The notes beneath the pieces were generated by a model. The model was not told where the DNA came from and did no database searches. It saw only the letters and a list, made by a program, of their open reading frames with translations. From Clostridiales bacterium (lineage in GTDB: Bacteria > Bacillota > Clostridia > Oscillospirales > Oscillospiraceae), in NCBI GenBank assembly GCA_019423635.1, contig JAHZBA010000012.1, positions 52,302-72,389 of the forward strand: a DNA stretch of 20,088 nucleotides, given 5' to 3'. Each line of letters starts with the position of its first letter. The first letter of the stretch is position 1. The position numbers were made by a program, and so were the translations under genes. Positions 14,172-20,088 of this stretch are shown here, one piece after another.

Positions 14172-14951
14172 TCAGAAGTCCGTCAGGTTGGCGGGGCGCT
14201 TTTCCAGGAAGGCGGTCATACCCTCCGTCCGATCGTGGGTGGAGAAGGTGATGGCGAAGGTGTTGGCCTCAAAGTCCAGGCCGCTGTCCAGATCCAGGTC
14301 CAGGCCGGTGTTGATGCACTCCTTGGCCAGGGTGACGGCGTAGCTGGCGTTGGAGAGGATCTTCCTGGCCATGTCCATGCAGGCACCCATGAGCTCCTCT
14401 TTAGGTACCACATGGTTCACCAGGCCAATCCGATAGGCCTCCTGGGCGTCAATGCGGTCGCAGGTGAACAGCAGCTCCTTGGCCCGGCCCTTGCCCACCA
14501 GGCGGGCCAGACGCTGGGTGCCGCCGAAGCCGGGGATGATGCCCAGGCCGCACTCCGGCTGGGCGAAAACGGCGGTGTCCGCCGCCATGCGGATGTCGCA
14601 GCTCATGGTCAGCTCGCAGCCGCCGCCCAGGGCGTAGCCGTTGATGGCCGCGATGGTGGCCTGGGGCAGGTTCTCCAGGCGGGAGAAGACCTCCTTGCCC
14701 AGCAGGGACAGGTCCCGGGCCTCGGCGGGTGTCATCTTCGCCATCTCGGAGATGTCCGCGCCGGCCACGAAGGCCTTGGCGCCGGCGCCGGTGATGATGA
14801 CCACGCGGATGTCCTTCCGCGCCTCGATCTCCTTCAGGCAGCGGTTCAGATCATGCAGCGTGGCGGTGTTCAGGGCGTTCAGGGACTTGGGGTTGTTGAT
14901 GGACACGATGGCAATCTGGCCTTCGGTCTCCAGCAGGAGATGCTCGTACAT
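14172..14951 (-). CDS. crt: Enoyl-CoA hydratase / 3-hydroxybutyryl-CoA dehydratase (crotonase)
   Basis: The 259-residue crotonase catalyses the reversible hydration of short-chain enoyl-CoA; in butyrate producers it converts 3-hydroxybutyryl-CoA to crotonyl-CoA in the cytosol. Both catalytic glutamates are in place: GGGCEL (residue about 114) and FAQPECGLGIIPGFGGTQRL (residue about 134). The CoA oxyanion loop KAFVAGADISEM is present, as is the family ending FLEKRPANL. The length is standard. An AAAGGAT site lies about 9 nt before the ATG. It stands alone here, without thl, hbd, bcd or etfAB next to it, so it may be a second copy or a beta-oxidation enzyme. It has its own promoter. Confidence 0.88.
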   Translation of the reverse strand: MYEHLLLETEGQIAIVSINNPKSLNALNTATLHDLNRCLKEIEARKDIRVVIITGAGAKAFVAGADISEMAKMTPAEARDLSLLGKEVFSRLENLPQATIAAINGYALGGGCELTMSCDIRMAADTAVFAQPECGLGIIPGFGGTQRLARLVGKGRAKELLFTCDRIDAQEAYRIGLVNHVVPKEELMGACMDMARKILSNASYAVTLAKECINTGLDLDLDSGLDFEANTFAITFSTHDRTEGMTAFLEKRPANLTDF

Positions 14952-15050
14952 GGCACTCAGATCCTTTCTGAAATAAAAGTGGAGGAGTCCTGCGGCGGCC
15001 GGGGGGTGTCGGGGCGGCCGTCCGGGCTCCGCGGTTTCCGTTCTCTGGAG

Positions 15051-15079
15051 ATTCTATCACACTTGTGTGCTGGGTTCAA
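15051..15079 (-). promoter_or_regulatory. Promoter of crt
   Basis: On the minus strand, TTGAAC (15079-15074) and TAGAAT (15056-15051) are 17 nt apart. The leader is about 93 nt, and no riboswitch fold was recognised in it. Confidence 0.7.
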
Positions 15080-15165
15080 GAGAATTTGCGCAGAGGGTTG
15101 TGTTCCGCCGCACATTTTAAAACAGGAACATCGGCGGCCCCGCGTGTCCGCTTTCCGGCGGGCAT

Positions 15166-15195
15166 AAAAAACGGAAGCCTGATAGGCTTCCGTTT
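15166..15195 (-). terminator. Strong terminator, minus strand, after tRNA-Ser
   Basis: 12-bp stem AAACGGAAGCCT (15169-15180) / AGGCTTCCGTTT (15184-15195) with loop GAT, followed on the minus strand by six Ts. It is the likely end of the tRNA-Ser transcript, and separates it from crt. Confidence 0.85.
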
Positions 15196-15282
15196 CCAGA
15201 GTAAGCGGTCCAGATCCATTTTTCCGCATCCCCGTCCCCCTCCGCCGCGAGTCCAGCGAAGCGAGTCGCGGTGGAAAGCGAA

Positions 15283-15343
15283 GAAATTCCCAACATAGCG
15301 CAGTTTTCGGCGAAGCCGGAAACGGAGCGGTGTTGGGAATTTC
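15283..15343. repeat. Long nested inverted repeat between tRNA-Ser and its terminator
   Basis: Perfect 13-bp arms GAAATTCCCAACA (15283-15295) and TGTTGGGAATTTC (15331-15343). Inside is a second stem, GTTTTCGGC-GAA-GCCGGAAAC, with one G-U pair. It lies 8 bp from the tRNA 3' end, and would fold in the tRNA precursor transcript. Confidence 0.8.
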
Positions 15344-15351
15344 TGAGCTGC

Positions 15352-15443
15352 TGGCGGAGAAGGAGGGATTCGAACCCTCGAGACCCTTTAGGGGCCTACA
15401 TGATTTCCAATCATGCGCCCTCGACCAACTAGGCGACTTCTCC
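15352..15443 (-). tRNA. tRNA-Ser(GGA), CCA encoded
   Basis: On the minus strand the acceptor stem is GGAGAAG (15443-15437) with CTTCTCC (15362-15356), then discriminator G and an encoded CCA (15354-15352). The anticodon arm CATGA-TTGGAAA-TCATG gives anticodon GGA (15408-15406). The long variable arm (GGCCCCTAAAGGGTC type) is the serine class II mark. The T arm GAGGGTTCGAATCCCTC is intact. It stands alone, with its own promoter. Confidence 0.96.
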
Positions 15444-15474
15444 ATCTCGAGTGGTCCAGCGAGACAGCGTTATT

Positions 15475-15502
15475 ATTATACCAGAGATCACCGCAAAGTC
15501 AA
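15475..15502 (-). promoter_or_regulatory. Promoter of tRNA-Ser
   Basis: On the minus strand, TTGACT (15502-15497), 16 nt, TATAAT (15480-15475). It is 32 nt upstream of the mature tRNA. Confidence 0.8.
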
Positions 15503-15708
15503 GCCTTTTCTTTCCGTATTTCCGTAATTTTTGCGCCGCTCTGGGGTGCGCAGGACCGCGTTGTCCCCGCAGGGGGCGCCGCATCCATAAGGCGGCAGAG
15601 CCGCCGGCGGTCTCCGCCCTGTTCTGCGCGCCCGTCCCCGCTTTCGGTTTCCTCCGCATTTCCGGGGGCTGCTCCAAATTTCCTGTTGCCTGCGTGTCGG
15701 CTCTCCTG

Positions 15709-15714
15709 TATAAT
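15709..15714 (+). promoter_or_regulatory. Promoter of the DUF1576-like gene
   Basis: TATAAT at 15709-15714, with TTGCCT at 15686-15691 and 17 nt between. The leader is about 48 nt to the TTG start. The stretch 15503-15685 shows no gene or clear site. Confidence 0.65.
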
Positions 15715-15768
15715 GAACTTGTTAAGAAATGCGTCAATCTGTTAGGAACATGTGAAGGGGGACGTTGC

Positions 15769-17232
15769 TTGCAAAGTCTGCACAACCGGTATGAAAAGGT
15801 GTTTTCCGGCACCATCGCCACCGCCGCGGCGCTGATTGTCCTGGCGCTGCTGCTGGACAGTCCCGCCAACATCCTGCCGGGGCTGTGGAGGATTGTCACC
15901 CATCAGGACCTTTTGATTACCGACTATGTCTATATTGCCGGGGTGGGGGCGGCGCTGGTGAACTCCGCTCTGGTGACCATCCTCTCCGCCGTCATCATCA
16001 AGTGCTCGGGGGACCCCTTCAACGGCTTTACGCTGGTGGACATGGCCCTGATGGCGGGCTTCGCCCTCTTCGGCAAGAACGTCCTCAATATCTGGCCCAT
16101 CATCCTGGGGACCTGGCTGTACGCGCGCTACCAGAAGGAGCCCTTTGCCAAGTACGCCGGCGTGGCGCTGATGTCCACCTCCCTGTCCCCGCTGGTGAGC
16201 TATATGGCCCTGGGCAGCGTCAACGCCAGCATCCCCCTGGGGATTTTGACCGGCGTGGTCATCGGCTTCATTCTGCCGTCCCTCTCGGCCTATACCTACA
16301 AGATCCAGAACGGACTGAACCTCTATAACATGGGCTTTGCCTGCGGCCTCTTTGCCATGATGATCGTGCCGGTGCTCATCGCCTTCGGGGACCAGCCGGA
16401 CTCGGCCCTCTACTGGGCCAGGGGCTACAACGGCATCTTCGCCATTTTGCTGGGCACGCTGTGCGCGGCCTATATCCTCGCGGGACTGTTTTTTACCGGC
16501 ACGCCGCTGTGGGCGGTGTGGGCGGGCTACCGCCGGCTGCTGTCCACCACCGGCCGGGCCCCCAGCGATTACCTGCGGATGTTCGGCGCGGGCCCGGTGC
16601 TGGTGAACATGGGCGTCAACGGCTTTCTGGGCATGGGCTATATCTTTCTGGTGAAGGGGGATCTGAACGGCCCCACCCTGGGGGGCATCTTCACCATCAT
16701 CGGCTTTTCCGCCTTCGGAAAGCACGCGCTGAACATCATTCCGGTGATGCTGGGGGTGTTTCTGGGGGCCTACGGAATGCACTACACGCCGGACTACCCG
16801 GCGCTGCAGCTGGCGGGCCTCTTCGGCACCACCCTGGCTCCCATCTCGGGCCATTTCGGCTGGCCCTACGGGATTCTGGCGGGGTTCATCCACTCGGCGC
16901 TGGTGCTCCAGACCGGCGGCCCGGTGGCGGGGCTGAACCTCTACAACAACGGCTTTTCCGGCGGATTGATTGCGATTGCCCTCTATCCCACCATCACCGC
17001 CATTGCCCGGCACCGCCGGCCCAAGCTGCGGGATGAGGATTACTACGACCTCTTTGAGGAGAGCGAGCCCATCGACGTCTCCCGCTGGCGGACCCACACC
17101 AAAGATCACCCGCCCCGGCAGCAGGAGCACCCGGCGGGGAGCCTCTACCCCCAGATGCCGGAGGATGATCCGGGGCCCTCGATGGACGTGACGCCGACCC
17201 AGTATCCCCAGATGCCGGAGGATGAGAGCTGA
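15769..17232 (+). CDS. DUF1576-like integral membrane protein with an internal duplication
   Basis: I place the start at TTG 15769, because AAGGGGG lies 7 nt upstream and a promoter lies 48 nt before it. The frame is open back to 15451, but that part is low-complexity and precedes the promoter. The 487-residue protein has about 10-12 membrane segments and matches the DUF1576 family, whose function is unknown. The two halves resemble each other: GFALFGKNVLNIWPIILG (about 97) with GFSAFGKHALNIIPVMLG (about 312), and NGLNLYNMGFACG (about 182) with AGLNLYNNGFSGG (about 388). A transporter-like fold is inferred from this. The C-terminal tail (about 420-487) is soluble, acidic and proline-rich, and ends with two copies of YPQMPED. 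It stands alone and has a terminator behind it. Confidence 0.8.
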   Translation: MQSLHNRYEKVFSGTIATAAALIVLALLLDSPANILPGLWRIVTHQDLLITDYVYIAGVGAALVNSALVTILSAVIIKCSGDPFNGFTLVDMALMAGFALFGKNVLNIWPIILGTWLYARYQKEPFAKYAGVALMSTSLSPLVSYMALGSVNASIPLGILTGVVIGFILPSLSAYTYKIQNGLNLYNMGFACGLFAMMIVPVLIAFGDQPDSALYWARGYNGIFAILLGTLCAAYILAGLFFTGTPLWAVWAGYRRLLSTTGRAPSDYLRMFGAGPVLVNMGVNGFLGMGYIFLVKGDLNGPTLGGIFTIIGFSAFGKHALNIIPVMLGVFLGAYGMHYTPDYPALQLAGLFGTTLAPISGHFGWPYGILAGFIHSALVLQTGGPVAGLNLYNNGFSGGLIAIALYPTITAIARHRRPKLRDEDYYDLFEESEPIDVSRWRTHTKDHPPRQQEHPAGSLYPQMPEDDPGPSMDVTPTQYPQMPEDES

Positions 17233-17266
17233 CCTTCCGCCCCTCCCGCCGGTCCGGGTTTCACAG

Positions 17267-17282
17267 TGTTTCACGTGAAACA
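17267..17282. promoter_or_regulatory. parS centromere site (ParB/Spo0J binding)
   Basis: TGTTTCACGTGAAACA is a perfect 16-bp palindrome and matches the consensus chromosomal parS site of Bacillus and other Firmicutes (TGTTNCACGTGAAACA). It lies between convergent genes, 34 nt after the DUF1576-like stop. parS sites cluster around the replication origin and load ParB and SMC. No parA or parB gene is in the window. Confidence 0.92.
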
Positions 17283-17336
17283 TATGTTCGAAACTCCGCA
17301 TCTCCAAAAGCAGACCGAAACCGGCCGTAAGAAGAG

Positions 17337-17370
17337 AATCCGCAGAAGGCAGCGCCTTCTGCGGATTTTT
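17337..17370 (+). terminator. Terminator shared by convergent genes
   Basis: 14-bp perfect stem AATCCGCAGAAGGC (17337-17350) / GCCTTCTGCGGATT (17354-17367), loop AGC, then TTTTT on the plus strand. It also lies 7 nt past the minus-strand stop, where the flank is TCTCTTCTTAC, so it may act in both directions. Confidence 0.85.
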
Positions 17371-17373
17371 GAT

Positions 17374-19719
17374 TCACTTCAGCTTCCCGCGGATCTTTGC
17401 CTTGATCTCCGGCGACAGCACCCGGCCCGCCAGGCGCACCGGCAGGGGCGGCACGGTGCAGAACTTCCTGCGCACCTGCTCAAAGGGCTCCAAGGCGTAG
17501 GCGGAGAAGAAGGCGGCCCGGTCCGGCGGCGGCGCCAGGGGATAGGCCAGACGGGGGTTCCCCGCCACGGCCCGCTCAATGGGAAAGGCCTGCCGCCCCA
17601 GGTTCAGCTGGTCGAAGAGGTAGCTGCCGTGGGCGGTGTTCACCAGCAGCAAACTGACTCCCAGCAGCTGCTGCTCCGGCAGCTCGTCGCTCCGGAGACC
17701 CCAGAAGTCCCCCAGGGTGAAGTCCCCGGGGCGGTTCAGATTGGAGTAGGCGCAGCGGTGGCAGCAGGGCCGCAGAAACAGCGCCCGGCCGAAGGCCCGG
17801 CCGTACCCGGTGGCAAAGAGGGGGGCGGAGTCCATGGTGCCGTCCTGATAGACGGCGGTGAAGTGGCTGTCGTGCCACCCGGCCACCTTGTTGCGGAACC
17901 GCACGCTCCGCAGACTCTTGCCCTTCCGGGCCTCGATGGAGCGGACCATGGCCTCCCAGACCCCGGGGGAGGGGACGCCCTGGCAGACCAGGTCGCAGGT
18001 GGTGAGGTTCTCCGGCCGGCCGCCCAGGAAACGGTAGAGCCCGTCCACCTGGCAGGGGGTGCCGGAGAAGAGGACCGGGCGCTTGCGGAGGGCCTCCCGG
18101 ATCTCCCGGAAGGTCTCTCCCAGATCGCTTTGCACGTACTTGGCCCCCCGCAGGGCCCGCAGCTCCTCCCTGGAGAAGCAGGCCACGTGCCGCAGGTGCT
18201 GGCGGGAGTCCATGGCGGCGCCGTAGACCACGCCGCCGCTCTCCAGAATCCGCTCCGCCAGGGCGGTGAAGACGCCGCCGGAGGTGGAGTCCTTCCGGAT
18301 CTGGGGGTTGCGGTTCCAGGCGGCAAAGGCCGCCGGAAGGTGGCCGGGCCCCCGGTCTCCCAGGGCCGGACAGACCCCGGTGCAGCGGCCGCAGTGAATA
18401 CAGCGCTCCAGGTCCACCGCCGGGTAGGCAAAGCCCTCCCGGTCCCGGACCATGGCGATGGCGTCCTTGGGGCAGATGCTGGCGCAGGCGGTGCAGCCGG
18501 TGCAGTGTCCGTGCTGCGCCAGCCGGGGGACGCCGTCCTCCGGGGCCGCCGGGGCGGAGACGGTCTCCGCCGGGACGGGGACATCCTCCAGGGCGGCCCG
18601 CAGGTAGGACAGGGAGGAGGCTCGGGCCTCCCCCAGACGGCGGTCCACCTCCGCCCAGTCGATGGGGTCCTCCAGACCGGCGGTGGTCCCCTGGCCCACG
18701 ATCCGGTTGGAAAGGCCCAGCCGGTTCAGCAGGCTGAAGGTCCGGGAGCTCTCCGGGTCCGCCAGCTCCGCCGGGGACACGGCGGTGAAGAAGGGGACAT
18801 GGAACTGAACGGCAAACACCGTGCCGTGGAAGGAGTTGGTGAAGACGAAGCCGGCCTTTTCAAACAGCTCCAGAAACTCCGCCGGCCCCGCCTCCAGAAT
18901 GCAGCGGGCCCTGGGGTGGACCTTCTGCCGGATGCCGCACAGCTGCACCACGGGCATGGCGCTGCGGCGGGCAAACTCCCGCAGATAGGGGTCCAGGGCG
19001 CCGGGGCGGCTGATGCAGTAGCAGAGAAGATAGCCGCCCGGCACCGGGACCGGAAGCTGGAGGCCGAAGGTGCTCCTGCTGGAAAACAGATGATCGGAGG
19101 CGGCGCGGTGCCACTGCTCCGCCGTCAGCAGCAGCGTGGGGTCCAGCACCACGGGGACGTCCTTCCCTGTGAGCTCCGAGACGATCTTCTGTCCCTGCCG
19201 CTCCCGGACGGAGAGGTGGGAGAACTGCGTAAGGTAGCCCCGCAGCTCCTCCTCCATGCCCTCGGGAATCCGGGGGATGCCGAAGGAGGGGGCGTAGGCG
19301 ATCTTCCGCCGGGGGGAGAAGGCGCCGAAAAACACCGGGTCAAACCGGCCGTCCGGAAAGATTTTCGGGTTCCAGATCTGGTCGCTGCCGGAGAGGAGCG
19401 CGTCGTAGGGCAGGTCCGCCGCCCGCAGCGCCTCGAAACTTTCGTAGCAGCGGGGCGTTATGCGCAGATGGTCCCGGGCAAACTGCTCAAACCGCTGGTA
19501 CCGGGTCCTCAGCGCCGGGTAGTGCAGGGCGGTGTGGGCGTCCGCGGCGGCGGAGCCCAGCCCTGTGGGCCGCCGGAACAGGGCGTTGTTCTGATTCACG
19601 TAGTAGTCGATGATCTCGCACTCGTGGCCCAGGGACTTCACGGCCTGCTCCGTGGCCGCCGCCTGGAGGGCCGCCCCGTAGTGGTGAATATGGTAAAAGG
19701 TAACAAGTCCGATTCGCAA
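17374..19719 (-). CDS. Fusion: polysaccharide pyruvyl transferase-like + ferredoxin/FrhB-like domain
   Basis: The 781-residue protein starts at TTG 19719 (LRIGLVTFYHIHHYGAALQA), behind AGGAGG with 7 nt spacing. Residues 1-330 are a polysaccharide pyruvyl transferase-type domain: DALLSGSDQIWNPKIFPDGR near 110, then VPVVLDPTLLLT, and TNSFHGTVFAVQFHVPFF near 295. At about 404-415 and 440-452 are two 4Fe-4S motifs (CTGCTACASICP and CIHCGRCTGVCP). Residues about 465-700 are the F420-hydrogenase beta (FrhB) N and C domains: DSTSGGVFTALAERILESGG, GTPCQVDGLYRFLGG and CDLVCQGVPSPG, plus RPCCHRCAYSN near 645. Such proteins are usually two neighbouring genes in exopolysaccharide clusters; here they form one chain. 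No glycosyltransferase gene is near. The reaction is unknown. It is probably co-transcribed with the deaminase 34 nt upstream. Confidence 0.87.
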   Translation of the reverse strand: MRIGLVTFYHIHHYGAALQAAATEQAVKSLGHECEIIDYYVNQNNALFRRPTGLGSAAADAHTALHYPALRTRYQRFEQFARDHLRITPRCYESFEALRAADLPYDALLSGSDQIWNPKIFPDGRFDPVFFGAFSPRRKIAYAPSFGIPRIPEGMEEELRGYLTQFSHLSVRERQGQKIVSELTGKDVPVVLDPTLLLTAEQWHRAASDHLFSSRSTFGLQLPVPVPGGYLLCYCISRPGALDPYLREFARRSAMPVVQLCGIRQKVHPRARCILEAGPAEFLELFEKAGFVFTNSFHGTVFAVQFHVPFFTAVSPAELADPESSRTFSLLNRLGLSNRIVGQGTTAGLEDPIDWAEVDRRLGEARASSLSYLRAALEDVPVPAETVSAPAAPEDGVPRLAQHGHCTGCTACASICPKDAIAMVRDREGFAYPAVDLERCIHCGRCTGVCPALGDRGPGHLPAAFAAWNRNPQIRKDSTSGGVFTALAERILESGGVVYGAAMDSRQHLRHVACFSREELRALRGAKYVQSDLGETFREIREALRKRPVLFSGTPCQVDGLYRFLGGRPENLTTCDLVCQGVPSPGVWEAMVRSIEARKGKSLRSVRFRNKVAGWHDSHFTAVYQDGTMDSAPLFATGYGRAFGRALFLRPCCHRCAYSNLNRPGDFTLGDFWGLRSDELPEQQLLGVSLLLVNTAHGSYLFDQLNLGRQAFPIERAVAGNPRLAYPLAPPPDRAAFFSAYALEPFEQVRRKFCTVPPLPVRLAGRVLSPEIKAKIRGKLK

Positions 19720-19753
19720 GCAAATGCCTCCTCGTTGTGGCCTGTTGTGGAGC

Positions 19754-20088
19754 TCAGCGCAGATCCATCTCCGGCGCAGGGGGCGCCAGCAGGTCGTCCT
19801 CCTCCACCCAGGCGGACACCGGGATGACCTCAAAGGTCTCCCGGCTCCGGCGGATGATTACCTGCTCCAGCCCCGCGTTGATGACAAGCCGGCGGCACAT
19901 GGAGCAGGAGGTGGCGTCGGCGAGGAGCTCCCGGGTTTGGGCGTCCCGGCCTACCAGGTAGAGGGTGCCGCCCACGCAGTCCTTCCGGGCGGCGGAGATG
20001 ATGGCGTTGGCCTCGGCGTGGACGCTGCGGCACAGCTCGTACCGCTCTCCCCGGGGGACCCGCATGGCCTCCCGGGAGCAGTAGCCCA
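19754..20088 (-). CDS. dCMP/cytidine deaminase-family protein (5' end outside window)
   Basis: The frame is open at the right edge and ends at 19754, leaving about 110 C-terminal residues. They read GYCSREAMRVPRGERYELCR, then SVHAEANAIISAA, SCSMCRRLVINAGLEQVIIR and a Pro-rich end. The zinc ligands are HAE and the paired CxxC (SCSMC). The pattern RYELCRSVHAEANAI is typical of deoxycytidylate deaminases of Firmicutes (ComEB-type), which make dUMP for thymidylate synthesis. An apparent ATG at 20065 is internal, because the homologous pattern continues upstream. It is the first visible gene of an operon with the fusion gene downstream. Confidence 0.85.
   Translation of the reverse strand, partial: GYCSREAMRVPRGERYELCRSVHAEANAIISAARKDCVGGTLYLVGRDAQTRELLADATSCSMCRRLVINAGLEQVIIRRSRETFEVIPVSAWVEEDDLLAPPAPEMDLR

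Noticed and set aside
15742..17307. 521-codon minus-strand open frame opposite the DUF1576-like gene
   Set aside because: It is an antisense shadow, rich in His/Gln/Gly, without membrane segments or family motifs.
17266..19827. 853-codon plus-strand open frame opposite the fusion gene
   Set aside because: The minus strand carries clear domain motifs and Fe-S clusters; the plus frame is Gly/Gln-rich, begins inside parS and has no ribosome site.

Overview
The window reads as chromosomal DNA of a high-GC, Gram-positive anaerobe of the class Clostridia, most likely the Oscillospiraceae/Flavonifractor-Lawsonibacter group of gut bacteria. This is an inference from protein families, not a database match. 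The support is: strong AGGAGG-type ribosome binding sites, TTGACA/TATAAT promoters, an exported protein with InlB-type B-repeats, a remnant of an S-layer homology (SLH) domain, a butyrate-pathway crotonase, a CCA-encoding tRNA-Ser, and a Firmicutes-type parS site.

Layout. 1-3280 (-): 5' part of a large exported protein with leucine-rich repeats, a beta-helix-like middle and at least seven B-repeats. 3281-3654: its promoter, a palindromic repeat element and a terminator. 3655-6047 (-): a LacI-type regulator followed, with a 4-nt overlap, by a YfcC/DcuC-like transporter. 6178-6655: a MITE-like repeat and a frameshifted SLH remnant. 6656-8261 (-): a macrodomain ADP-ribosyl hydrolase and an overlapping class-M sirtuin (SirTM), a reversible ADP-ribosylation module. 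8320-8640: a dead XRE regulator. 8704-9495 (-): a divergent metallo-beta-lactamase-like protein. 9496-10246: dyads, a second copy of the MITE-like repeat and a second palindromic element. 10247-12702 (+): HxlR regulator, TetR regulator and MFS exporter, with two matching TetR-type operators. 12787-13893 (+): an unrecognised cytosolic protein. 14172-14951 (-): crotonase (crt). 15352-15443 (-): tRNA-Ser(GGA). 15769-17232 (+): a DUF1576-like membrane protein with an internal duplication. 17267-17282: a perfect parS palindrome. 17374-19719 (-): a single-chain fusion of a polysaccharide pyruvyl transferase-like domain with a ferredoxin/FrhB-like domain. 19754-20088 (-): C-terminal part of a dCMP deaminase.

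How it works together. Three local circuits can be read: LacI plus transporter; TetR plus MFS efflux pump, tied by two shared operators; and macrodomain plus SirTM, predicted to remove and add ADP-ribose on a target protein. The usual carrier-protein target of SirTM (GcvH-L) and its lipoate ligase are not visible here. The parS site suggests the window lies in the origin-proximal part of the chromosome. The intergenic regions are rich in two dispersed hairpin repeat families, each present twice in opposite orientation.
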